This document shows positions 21,552 through 30,200 of a stretch of 42,514 bases of DNA, in pieces. Made by a program: the position numbers and the translations under genes. The notes below the pieces were generated by a model. It was not told the DNA's origin. It saw nothing but the letters and a program-made list of their open reading frames with translations, and searched no databases. Source of the stretch: a virus; IMG/VR virus record IMGVR_UViG_3300044846_000322, positions 1 to 42,514 of that record, one strand, 5' to 3'. Position 1 is the first letter of the stretch; each line of letters begins with the position of its first letter.

Positions 21552-22256
21552 ATGAATAACAACCTGCTACAGATAAAAATCAAGCAAAGGCTTAATAAGC
21601 TTAGCTCCTTTGATTATGACAACATAGAGTGTTGGATGATACAAGAAGCTTTTAATAAGGCTCAGCTTGAATGGACACGTAGAAGGTTACATGGATTGAA
21701 TGCTTTAAAAGAGTCTTCAGAACAAAGTGTAACAGTTGTTGATGATCTACAGATCTTACTTAATGAAGTTGATCTGACTGGTTATGAAAGATTAAAGTTC
21801 TTTGAGAGTGAATTAATTCCAGCTAACTATTTACACTTTGTAAGAGTTGGTGCTAGTATACAGAATGATTGCTGTCCTAAAAGAGCTTTAACTACAATAT
21901 ACCAAGCTGAAGAAGCTAACGTAGATATATTATTGGCTGATAGTTTTAAACAACCTTCTTTTGAATGGGCAGAAACATTCTGCACAATCTTAGGAGATAA
22001 GATTAGAATCTATACAAATGGTAAGTTTACGGTACTTGACGCTAAGTTAGTATATTATAGAAAGCCTAGAGAAATTCAGTTTATTGGATGTAGCAATATA
22101 TCAACTGGACAAACGTTTACAGTAAATGTAGAGTGTGAGTTAAAAGATGATATTTGTGAGATTATAGTTGATGATGCAGCTGCTATTTTAGCAGGAGATA
22201 TAGAGTCAATGAACCAGTATCAGAGAGAAGTACAAAACGCACAAAGAAATAGTTAA
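21552..22256 (+). CDS. Probable head-tail connector (adaptor/ring) protein
   Basis: A 234-residue protein. The N-terminal helical part (I-K-Q-R-L-N-K-L-S-S-F-D-Y-D-N-I-E-C-W, 11-29, then F-N-K-A-Q-L-E-W) is followed by beta strands with P-S-F-E-W-A-E-T-F, I-R-I-Y-T-N-G-K-F-T-V and Y-Y-R-K-P-R-E-I. This combination of an N-terminal helical segment and the 'S-F-E-W-x-E-T ... Y-Y-R-x-P-R' beta motif matches adaptor-type proteins I recall from crAss-like and related phages, which sit below the portal. The precise ring identity is inferred from order. It overlaps the next gene by one base (TAATG). Confidence 0.7.
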   Translation: MNNNLLQIKIKQRLNKLSSFDYDNIECWMIQEAFNKAQLEWTRRRLHGLNALKESSEQSVTVVDDLQILLNEVDLTGYERLKFFESELIPANYLHFVRVGASIQNDCCPKRALTTIYQAEEANVDILLADSFKQPSFEWAETFCTILGDKIRIYTNGKFTVLDAKLVYYRKPREIQFIGCSNISTGQTFTVNVECELKDDICEIIVDDAAAILAGDIESMNQYQREVQNAQRNS

Positions 22257-22669
22257 TGATGCAGAAACTACAAAGACCTGGTCCAATGGGACCTTGTATG
22301 GAAACAGCAGCAATGTTGGCACATGCTCAAGCTCTTACAACAAGTATGCATCAGTTACATCTTAAGATAACTGGACCTGGTTCTTTTTCAGCACATAAAG
22401 CTCTTAATGAGTTTTACGATGGAATGCCAGATTTAGTAGATGCTGTAGCTGAACAATACCAAGGAGCTCGTGAGAAGCTTCTAGACTTCCCGGCAGTAAG
22501 CCCATATAAATGTGGATCTGTACAGGAAGCAATCTCTCACATGAAAGAACTATATACAGAAGTTGTTGAGTTACAAAAGATTATGCCTTTTTCAGAAGTA
22601 ACAAACCAACTAGATGAAGTGAAAAGCTTGATCTCTTCAACCAAGTATAAGTTAATGTTTTTAAGTTAA
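22256..22669 (+). CDS. Dps/ferritin-like protein in the virion module
   Basis: A 137-residue protein (start at either of two adjacent ATGs). Residues 31-70 contain H35, H47, D62 and E66. Spacings of 12, 15 and 4 are the same as the Dps ferroxidase ligands (H31-H43-D58-E62 in Dps numbering), embedded in similar helix sequence (A-H-K-A-L-N-E-F-Y-D-G-M-P-D-L-V-D-A-V-A-E). A helical C-terminus completes a probable four-helix bundle. This resembles a phage family sometimes listed as DUF5856 (recalled, not searched). Dps proteins oxidise and store iron and protect DNA. Here the gene is locked between connector and virion genes by TAATG overlap, so it may be a virion or DNA-protection protein. Confidence 0.7.
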   Translation: MMQKLQRPGPMGPCMETAAMLAHAQALTTSMHQLHLKITGPGSFSAHKALNEFYDGMPDLVDAVAEQYQGAREKLLDFPAVSPYKCGSVQEAISHMKELYTEVVELQKIMPFSEVTNQLDEVKSLISSTKYKLMFLS

Positions 22670-22694
22670 ATTTGTTTTTTATTTATTTATTTAT

Positions 22695-22713
22695 AACCCT
22701 TTAAATTAAAGCC
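22695..22713 (+). promoter_or_regulatory. Second copy of the capsid leader element
   Basis: AACCCTTTAAATT followed by AAAGCC, ending two bases before the ATG at 22716. It contains the dyad CTTTAA-A-TTAAAG. It is the same element, at the same distance, as before the capsid gene. Confidence 0.6.
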
Positions 22714-22715
22714 CT

Positions 22716-24071
22716 ATGTATTTTCCTAATGCATTCCGCAAGTCATTCTTGCCTGCTAGCACAACACTTGCTAGCTCTGGTGGAACTGATGCTTTAACTG
22801 CTGGACAGATTGGTTTCTTTGATGCCAAATCTTACCAAGTAGTTTCTGCACAAGCTGCCCCTTTTATTTTGGCTCAAGGTAGTTACTTTGCTGCTGACAA
22901 AATTGGCCCCGTACACGGTGGTTACAAAGAGTCAGTTAAGTCTAAAGTGATTAACCCTAAGTACATCAGCCGTCTTATCAAAGTGACATCTGATGCTGCT
23001 CAGAACCAAATCGTATCTGTAGATCCTTCTGCAGCTACAATTTACAGTGATAACACTTACCGTCTACGTCTAGATGTTAAAGGTTCACCTGCTTTACGTT
23101 TTGTAAGCCGTAATCTTTATGACACTTTGGATGGATTCAGTGGTTGTGACACTGTAGCTGGTACTACTAACACAGTAGACCAAAATGTTGTCTTACTTAA
23201 GTGGAAAGACCAAATCAACGAGTCTCTTTTGTTAAAAGAATTTGTTCAAGCTAAGGTTTGGAATTTAACTACAGCTTCTGTAGCTATTGACCCAACTGCT
23301 GCTTCTGCAACTATTGTTGTAGCAAATGCTGACCGTACTTCTTTCCAAGTTGGTGAAAAAGTAGTTCATGCTTCTTTAGCTCCTAACTCAATTGTAGTAT
23401 CTATTGGTGCTGCTGATTCAGCTAGTTCAGGTAATGCAAACGTGGTTCTTTCTGTTGCTGCTGTAGCTTCTACAAACGGTAATGCTAAGATCTATAGTGA
23501 GATTGCAACTGATACTTACACTGCAATCACTGTAGCTAATGACATTGCTGCTATTGACTCTCATTTAGCAATTTCTGCTGCTTACGTTGAAACTAAGTTT
23601 GGTGCTTGTACTTTCACTCCTACTGATAAATATGACTTAGAGCCATTGTTTATCTACACTTCTTTCGTAGAAGAGTCTGGTGATCCTTGTGCTGTAAACG
23701 GTTTTGTATCTGCAGAGATCCAAGCTCCTAAGCAAGCTTCTGGTCTTGGTGAAACAGTTTTACGTGAATTGATCTTAGATGGTCGTTACTTACAAAATGC
23801 ATATCCTGATAGCTCTCGTGTAGATAGCTTACGTATGCGTGAGATTGAAGCTGATCCAGCTTTGAACACTGTAACTAAGTCTGCTTTGTATGATCAAGTA
23901 TTGATCTTGCACAACGTACCTCGTTTTAACAATCCTTCTAGTACTTTTGATAATGATCAGTATTTGATCGTAGTTCACGTACCAACTGGTACTGCAACCA
24001 CTTCAATTACTAACTTCATTGTATCTAGTGCAAGTGCTGCTGGTAATGCTGTTTCTCTAGAGACTGTATAA
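22716..24071 (+). CDS. Abundant virion protein; tail-tube candidate
   Basis: A 451-residue beta-rich protein with an Ala/Thr/Val/Ser-heavy composition. N-terminal A-G-Q-I-G-F-F-D-A-K-S-Y-Q-V (29-42) recalls tail-tube type proteins. Residues about 180-275 read like an inserted Ig-like domain (strands separated by T/A/S-rich turns). The remainder ends in Y-L-I-V-V-H-V-P-T-G-T-A-T. Codon use is as optimised as in the capsid gene, and it shares the capsid's leader element and has its own terminator, so it should be made in high copy. It is probably the major tail (tube) protein; a head-decoration or crAss-type muzzle protein is the alternative. Confidence 0.65.
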   Translation: MYFPNAFRKSFLPASTTLASSGGTDALTAGQIGFFDAKSYQVVSAQAAPFILAQGSYFAADKIGPVHGGYKESVKSKVINPKYISRLIKVTSDAAQNQIVSVDPSAATIYSDNTYRLRLDVKGSPALRFVSRNLYDTLDGFSGCDTVAGTTNTVDQNVVLLKWKDQINESLLLKEFVQAKVWNLTTASVAIDPTAASATIVVANADRTSFQVGEKVVHASLAPNSIVVSIGAADSASSGNANVVLSVAAVASTNGNAKIYSEIATDTYTAITVANDIAAIDSHLAISAAYVETKFGACTFTPTDKYDLEPLFIYTSFVEESGDPCAVNGFVSAEIQAPKQASGLGETVLRELILDGRYLQNAYPDSSRVDSLRMREIEADPALNTVTKSALYDQVLILHNVPRFNNPSSTFDNDQYLIVVHVPTGTATTSITNFIVSSASAAGNAVSLETV

Positions 24072-24094
24072 GGATATTAAGAATATCTAACACT

Positions 24095-24124
24095 AAGGGA
24101 GAGGACTCGTGTCCCTCCCTTTTT
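24095..24124 (+). terminator. Rho-independent terminator after 22716-24071
   Basis: AAGGGAG-A-GGAC-TCGT-GTCC-CTCCCTT forms a long GC-rich hairpin with a single bulged A, followed by TTTTTGTTTTT. It begins 24 bases after the stop codon. It is the clearest rightward terminator in the window and ends the head-gene transcript. Confidence 0.9.
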
Positions 24125-24127
24125 GTT

Positions 24128-24158
24128 TTTGGATAATTCCCAAAAATTTGGTATATTA
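24128..24158 (+). promoter_or_regulatory. Candidate promoter TTTG-N19-GTATATTA
   Basis: TTTG at 24128-24131, 19 bases, GTATATTA at 24151-24158, with the same arrangement as upstream of 7311. It lies immediately after the head terminator and 53 bases before the 24211 start, as expected for a separate tail-module promoter. Confidence 0.5.
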
Positions 24159-24210
24159 TTATTGAGGACCTTTGTCTTCAAATTTATATAAACTATAAAA
24201 GTTTACACTA

Positions 24211-24768
24211 ATGGCAAGCAAACATCAGCTAAGTTTAGAGCTGCCTGATACTAACAATATTAAGGTTTTACGTATCTTTGATACCAGCATATATGCTGAC
24301 GGAATTGGTAAAGACTGCGGTTTTCTAAGTGTTACTTCTCCAGGATTTAATCTTCCTGTAAATATTGAGATGTTACCTGGATTTAACACCACACTAACAG
24401 CCTGTACTTTAGGTTTACAAAAGACAGGATGTAGTGAAGCAGTGCAACCACTTCCAGACGGTATCTATGTTATTAATTATTCTATGTCTCCAAACAGCAT
24501 AGTTCAAGTGGAATATAACCATCTTCGTGTAACACAAACTGTGAACAGGTATTACAATCTTTTGTGTGAACTAGAGATGGGTGCTTGTGAACCAGATGCA
24601 GACATAAAAGAAAAACTTATAGAATTAAGATTGATAAAAAGTTTTATAGATGCAGCCAAGGCTAAGGTGGAATATTGCCACAGTCCTGAAGCAGGTATGG
24701 AACTATTGTTATACGCAAAGAAAAGATTGGATAAGATTACCAACGGACTTTGTGGAACAAACTGTTAA
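24211..24768 (+). CDS. Tail-module structural protein, unknown
   Basis: A 185-residue protein. The N-terminal ~120 residues are beta-rich with I-K-V-L-R-I-F-D-T-S-I-Y (17-28) and D-G-I-Y-V-I-N-Y-S-M-S-P-N (84-96). The last 65 residues are helical with Cys near both ends (C138, G-L-C-G-T-N-C). The pattern 'G-I-Y-x-I-x-Y-S-x-S-P-N' recurs in proteins I have seen in the tail region of Bacteroidota phages, where it is usually followed by a zinc-ribbon mini-protein, as here. It is probably a baseplate or tail component; the sequence does not prove it. Confidence 0.65.
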   Translation: MASKHQLSLELPDTNNIKVLRIFDTSIYADGIGKDCGFLSVTSPGFNLPVNIEMLPGFNTTLTACTLGLQKTGCSEAVQPLPDGIYVINYSMSPNSIVQVEYNHLRVTQTVNRYYNLLCELEMGACEPDADIKEKLIELRLIKSFIDAAKAKVEYCHSPEAGMELLLYAKKRLDKITNGLCGTNC

Positions 24769-24790
24769 AGCTCACTAAAAACCAAATATA

Positions 24791-24955
24791 ATGAGACAGT
24801 GTTCAAATTGTGGAACCCAAATCTCCTGCGGATGCCAAGATAGAATAGCATCTAACGGAATCAGAGTTTGTGCAAATTGCATATCTTTGTACGAACAACA
24901 GTTAATTAATCAGATTAAAACTCAAAATGAGAACGTATCTACAGAACAGAGTTAA
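24791..24955 (+). CDS. 54-residue zinc-ribbon mini-protein
   Basis: A short gene: C4-S-N-C7, C13-G-C15 and C27-A-N-C30 give six Cys in a zinc-ribbon arrangement, followed by a Gln/Asn/Glu-rich helix. The phrase C-G-T-Q-I-S-C-G-C-Q is characteristic of small proteins I associate with this gene neighbourhood. The start lies behind an A-rich leader (AAAAACCAAATATA). It overlaps the next gene by 29 bases in another frame. It probably has an assembly or regulatory role, unproven. Confidence 0.75.
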   Translation: MRQCSNCGTQISCGCQDRIASNGIRVCANCISLYEQQLINQIKTQNENVSTEQS

Positions 24956-25523
24956 ATATAATAAGCAGTTTGCTGATGTAATGCACCGTCTGTATAAGCA
25001 GATGCGTTACGGTATTGACTCTTGTAAGCCAGACCAAGACAACCAACTTATCTCTATGAGAAAAGAGTTAGTTGAATGGGAAGCTAATGAGGATGATGGA
25101 GCTCTATCTGAAACTAAAATCCAACTTAAAACCTGGCTTGGCGTAAAGTATGATGATGTATTATACTCTAAAGGAGGCACAGGTTTTTTTGTATCTGAAG
25201 ATGGAAGAGGTCCTGCTGTAGGTTTAAACTATATGGGTACGCAACAGTCTGGTCAAAATATTATAGAGATTAACTCTGGTGGATGTATAACTAGAATTAA
25301 CTTAAATCCTGCTATTACTATTAATCAAAATAGTTCTTTTGTTTTTACACAAGCAACAGCTGCCACTATGTGGGATATTGTACACGGTATGAGTTTAAAT
25401 CCTAATGTACGTATTGAAGATTTAACTGGTGTAGATATTATAGGAACTATTGATTATGTAGATAACAACAGACTTAAGATTTACTTTAATCAACCCGTAG
25501 CCGGTAAAGCATACTTATCATAA
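24927..25523 (+). CDS. Tail appendage protein with shared C-terminal domain
   Basis: A 198-residue protein. Residues 1-75 are helical and charged (V-K-Y-N-K-Q-F-A-D-V-M-H-R-L-Y-K-Q-M). Residues 80-140 hold Gly/Asn-rich turns and beta strands. The last ~60 residues are a beta domain (M-W-D-I-V-H-G-M ... V-R-I-E-D ... I-G-T-I-D-Y-V-D-N-N-R-L-K-I-Y-F) that is also found at the end of the next two proteins. This suggests successive layers of a tail tip or fibre base built from one fold. It overlaps the next gene by one base (TAATG). Confidence 0.7.
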   Translation: MRTYLQNRVKYNKQFADVMHRLYKQMRYGIDSCKPDQDNQLISMRKELVEWEANEDDGALSETKIQLKTWLGVKYDDVLYSKGGTGFFVSEDGRGPAVGLNYMGTQQSGQNIIEINSGGCITRINLNPAITINQNSSFVFTQATAATMWDIVHGMSLNPNVRIEDLTGVDIIGTIDYVDNNRLKIYFNQPVAGKAYLS

Positions 25524-26050
25524 TGGCATTACAGAGAATATATGTAGACTACGATTTTAATAAGAATAGTATTCTTAATGCTAAGCTACAACCTGTAACA
25601 ACTACAGAAAGAAATGCTTTAGCGTCTGGGTATAATTCTAATGACAGTGGTATTATTGTATATGACACTACATTAAAACTAGTATATGCATGGGATGGTA
25701 ATCAGTGGGATCAGGTAAGTTTATCTGACACTCAACTTTCTCAAATAGCTGAGGCTTTTAATAAAACAGTAGTTGACATCACTGTAACTGCTGATAATGA
25801 AAATAGAACTATTATTCTTACGTATAGAGATACACTTTCTATACAAGAGACTTATAAGTTCTCTCACATTCATAATCAAACAGTGTCTAGTTCCACGTGG
25901 AGCATTACGCATAATTTAAATAAATACCCAGCCGTTTCTATAGTGGATTCTAGTAATGCAGAAGTTATAGGAGAGGTAGAATATACAAACTCTAATTCAT
26001 TAACAGTTAAATTTTCTGCACCATTTAGTGGGAAAGCATTTTTGAACTAA
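25523..26050 (+). CDS. Tail appendage protein with shared C-terminal domain
   Basis: A 175-residue protein. The N-terminal ~60 residues contain Y-V-D-Y-D-F-N-K-N-S-I-L-N-A-K-L (7-22) and S-G-I-I-V-Y-D-T-T-L-K-L-V-Y-A-W-D-G-N-Q-W (42-62), a phage fibre attachment motif type in which a particle-binding strand is followed by a Trp-rich loop. The C-terminal ~55 residues carry W-S-I-T-H-N-L-N ... V-S-I-V-D-S-S-N ... V-I-G-E-V-E-Y, the same beta domain as in the preceding protein. Probably a tail fibre base or collar component. Confidence 0.7.
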   Translation: MALQRIYVDYDFNKNSILNAKLQPVTTTERNALASGYNSNDSGIIVYDTTLKLVYAWDGNQWDQVSLSDTQLSQIAEAFNKTVVDITVTADNENRTIILTYRDTLSIQETYKFSHIHNQTVSSSTWSITHNLNKYPAVSIVDSSNAEVIGEVEYTNSNSLTVKFSAPFSGKAFLN

Positions 26051-26068
26051 TTATAAAATATAAATATC

Positions 26069-27274
26069 ATGTCTAAAAAGTTTTTAACAAATCTGGACCT
26101 CACCAAAAATCAGATTTTGAATGTGGCCATCCACAATTTAAGTAGTGCTCCTGCATCTCCCGTAACAGGTCAGGTGTATTTTGACACTACAGATAAGCGT
26201 ATTTACTTCTGGGATAGTTTAGCCTGGGTGGATATGTCTGGGGATATCCAAGATGTTCTTGGTGGAGCCGGTCTTACAGCCTCTACATCAGCTAATGGTG
26301 ACGTGGTTACTCTTGATGTAAACGTAGATAGCGTTACAATTGAGATTAATGCTGACACACTAAGAATTAAAGATCTTGGTGTAAGCACAGGTAAACTAGC
26401 AGATTCTGCAGTTACCACTCTAAAGATCAATGCTAATGCTGTAACTTTTGATAAGTTACAACAGATTGCTAATCTAAGAGTAATTGGTAATGTATCTGGA
26501 TCAACAGCTAATCCAGCTGAGGTGACGATCATCACAGATATGGCTAACTCTAGTACTTCTACATTAGCTACATCTACAGCAATCAAAACATACATTGATG
26601 CTAACGTAGGTAGTCTTGGTAATTTAGAAGGAGCTTGGGATGCATCTAGTGGTTCGTTTCCGGTAGGTTCTAGCCCCGTGGCTGGCACCAAAGCTGGTGA
26701 CTATTGGTATGTATCAGTAGCAGGAACAACTGGCAGTGTAGCCTTTAATGTAGGTGATGTAATTGTTGCTAAGATTAATGCAGCTTCAACATCAGTAGCT
26801 ACAGACTGGATTCAATTAGAAGTAAATAGAGATCAAGCTACTACAACTGTATTAGGATTAGTGTTTATTGCTACAAACGCAGAAACACAAACTGGTACAG
26901 ACACTGTAAAAGCTGTAACTCCTTCTGCTTTATCTGCTCGTACTGCTACAGAAACTCGTACAGGTATTGCAGAGATTGCAACAGATGCTGAGTTAACAAC
27001 TGGTACAGATGATACTAGAATTGTAACTCCTGCAAAATTAAAGACTTATTTAGATAACAGAACTGGTGGTTATGCTGCAAACATTGGAGGTGCTGGCACT
27101 TCTTATGCTTTAACACATGGCTTGAACACTATTGATGTAATCGTGATGATTAAAGATAATACAACATTAGAAGAAGTTATGACAGATGTAGTTATAACTG
27201 ATGTCAACACAGTAACTGTAAGTTTTGCTGTAGCTCCTTCTGCCAATGCGTATCGTGTAATTATCAAGAAATAA
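26069..27274 (+). CDS. Tail fibre-like protein, 401 residues
   Basis: The N-terminus (F-L-T-N-L-D-L-T-K-N-Q-I-L-N-V, 5-19; then R-I-Y-F-W-D-S-L-A-W-V) resembles the particle-binding region of the previous protein. The middle contains a beta region with G-A-W-D-A-S-S-G-S-F-P-V-G-S (about 190-203) and two fibre-type pseudo-repeats (T-G-T-D-T-V-K-A-V-T-P-S-A-L and T-G-T-D-D-T-R-I-V-T-P-A-K-L). The C-terminus (T-H-G-L-N-T-I-D-V-I-V-M-I-K-D-N) is the shared beta domain. It likely forms a trimer. It is a moderately short fibre or a baseplate spike. Confidence 0.75.
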   Translation: MSKKFLTNLDLTKNQILNVAIHNLSSAPASPVTGQVYFDTTDKRIYFWDSLAWVDMSGDIQDVLGGAGLTASTSANGDVVTLDVNVDSVTIEINADTLRIKDLGVSTGKLADSAVTTLKINANAVTFDKLQQIANLRVIGNVSGSTANPAEVTIITDMANSSTSTLATSTAIKTYIDANVGSLGNLEGAWDASSGSFPVGSSPVAGTKAGDYWYVSVAGTTGSVAFNVGDVIVAKINAASTSVATDWIQLEVNRDQATTTVLGLVFIATNAETQTGTDTVKAVTPSALSARTATETRTGIAEIATDAELTTGTDDTRIVTPAKLKTYLDNRTGGYAANIGGAGTSYALTHGLNTIDVIVMIKDNTTLEEVMTDVVITDVNTVTVSFAVAPSANAYRVIIKK

Positions 27275-27284
27275 TAAACTCTGA

Positions 27285-30200
27285 ATGAAATTTCTATCTG
27301 ACATACTAGCTAAAGCTGGTCTGACAGTAGATGGTGTAGTTACACTTAACAATACTGCTACTGGTCAAACACCTGATGCTAACGACAACTCTACCAAGTT
27401 GGCTACAACCGCTTGGGTTAGAGGGTTTGTTACACCCTATTCTTTACCGATAGCGTCTAGTGTCACCCTTGGTGGTATTAAGATAGGTAGTGGTTTAGCT
27501 ATTGATGGAACAGGTGTTGTATCTATAACTACAACTGGTACAGCATCTATTAAGTCTACACAAACTTTTACTGCTACAGCAGCCCAAACTGTATTTACTA
27601 TATCAGGTGGTTATACTGCTGGACTTATTGATGTATTCTTAAACGGTGTATACTTATCTCCTAATCAAACTACAGCTACCAATGGTACTACAGTTACATT
27701 AGCTGACGCAGCTTCATCTGGAGATATTATAGATGTTATTATAACAAGTCCTATTTATCAAGGATCTGTAATCACCACTGATCAACTTCCTGAAGGATCT
27801 ACCAATCTATATTACACTAATGCTCGTGCAAGAGCTGCTATTTCATTAACCACCACTGGTACAAGTGGATCTGCCACTTATAATAGTTCAACAGGAGTGT
27901 TGAACATTCCTAGTTATATAGGAGGTGTTGTATCAATATTTGGAAGAACAGGTACAGTGATTGCTGTGAGTGGTGATTACACCACTACATTAGTAACTGA
28001 AGGAACTAATCTTTATTACACAGATGCAAGAGCTCGTGCCGCTATTAGTGTAACTGGTTCTGGATCTTATGATTCTGCCACTGGTATTATCACTATAACA
28101 GGAGGTGTTACATCATTCAATACAAGAACAGGAGCTATCACTCCTACTTCTGGAGACTACACTACAGCATTAGTTACTGAATCTGGTAACCTATATTACA
28201 CTGATGCTAGAGCTAGAGCAGCAATCAGTTTAACTACCACCGGAACTTCTGGTGCAGCTAGTTATAACAACACAACAGGTGTTCTTAATATACCACAATA
28301 TCAAGGTGGTGTTACTAGTTTCAATACTCGCACGGGTGCTATCACGCTTACATCTTCTGATGTAACTACAGCTTTAACGTACACTCCTGTAACAAATGCT
28401 AGAACATTAACTATTAATGGTGATGCATATGATTTAACAGCTGACCGTACATGGACAATTGGTGTCACTCCTTCTGCTAGAACAATACAAACCTATACAG
28501 CTACGGCTGCTCAAACTACTTTCACTGTAACAGGTGGATATGTAGTGGGACTTGTAGATGTGTTTATAAATGGTGTTAGATTAACATCAGCTGACTTTAC
28601 AGCAACTAACGGAACCACTGTAGTGTTAACTACAGGAACTGGTGTAAACAATATTGTTGATGTAATAAAATATACATCAGCATTTACAGCTACTAATGCA
28701 TTAAGACAAGTAACTAATTTTACAGCCACTGCCGGTCAGACTAGCTTTACAGTTAGTTACACTCCAGGATTAATAGATGTATTCTATAACGGATCTAAAT
28801 TAGTAGCTTCTGAATATACAGCTAGCAATGGTACAACTGTTGTATTAGCTAATGCTGCTGTTCTAAATGACTTATTAGAAATCATATCATATTCCTACAC
28901 AGTAGGAGCATATAGTGGACAAACACAACTTAATGGAACTGGACTAGTAAGAATGTCTGGTACTACAGTGAGTTATGATAATGCTACATATGCTACAGAG
29001 TCTTATGTTACAACAGCTGTAGCTAACTTAGTAGATGCAGCTCCTGCTACATTAGACACATTAAACGAGTTAGCAGCTGCCCTCGGAGACGATCCTAACT
29101 TTGCCACTACAATAGCTACAAGTATAGGTACTAAACAACCTCAGTTAAATGGTACTGGGTTTGTTAAGATTAGCGGAACTACAATTAGTTATGATAACAG
29201 TACGTATTTAACTACAGCTTCTGCAAGTTCAACGTATGTTCCATATACTGGTGCAACTGGTGCAGTAAATCTTGGGGCATATGATTTAAAAGTCAATGGA
29301 TTGACTATAGGAAAAGGTGCTGGTAATCTTGGTCAAAATGTAGCTTTAGGATATAATGTATTAGTTGATAACGCTTCAGGAAATTATAATACTGGAGTTG
29401 GTACAAGTGCATTATCTAGTCTTGGAACAGGTTCTTATAACACTGTAATAGGATATAGTGCAGGAATGAGTATATATTCTGGTTCAAATAATACTATTGT
29501 TGGCATATATGCAGGAGCGTCTACTTTATCAAGTAATGTTATTATAGCTGATGGTGCTGGTAATATAAGATTTCAATGGGATGGTTCAAACATTAAACTA
29601 AATGGTAATACAGTTGGTTCTAATGCTTATACTTCTACTGCTTACCTACCATTAGCAGGGGGAACTTTAACAGGTGATTTATCAATAGCATATACAACCT
29701 CAAACTTGAGATTGTTTCTTAATAATACTACTGCAACAACAGGCAGAAGTTGGTATTTAAATTCTTTTAGTAATGGTAATCTTTATATTGGTAACACAAC
29801 CGCTTCCGATGTATTTAATTTTTCATCAGCTGGTGTAGCTACATTTAGTTACGCATTAAGTGGAACAAGTGCAACATTTAGCAGCACAGGTTCATTTGGT
29901 AATGCTTCATTAAATGGTGCTTATCTTGTTGTTAAAGGTGCAAATGGAGTACCTGCATCAAGTGGTACTACAACAACTGCGGTGTTTAGAGTGTCAAGCG
30001 GTACAGGCTTATATAATGTTCTTGATTTTGGAACTAATGAATCGGATGATTATTCTTGGATGCAATCAACAAGAGCAAATAGTTTAGGAACTTATGATAG
30101 ATTATTAATTCAACCTAATGGTGGTGCAGTAAGAATAGGAGGCACAGGCACAACATCTTATAAATTACTTGTTGATGGAACACTTGGAGTAACAGGAGCA

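Noticed and set aside
7311-24071. Firm assignment to crAss-like phages
   Set aside because: Gene order and several families fit, but the hallmark RNA polymerase and other markers are not in the window and no search could be run; a related non-crAss Bacteroidota phage fits equally well.
26203-26691. Leftward 162-codon open frame inside a tail gene
   Set aside because: Exact antisense of a repetitive fibre-like gene whose codon bias leaves the opposite strand open; the product is Leu/Val/Thr-rich without motifs.
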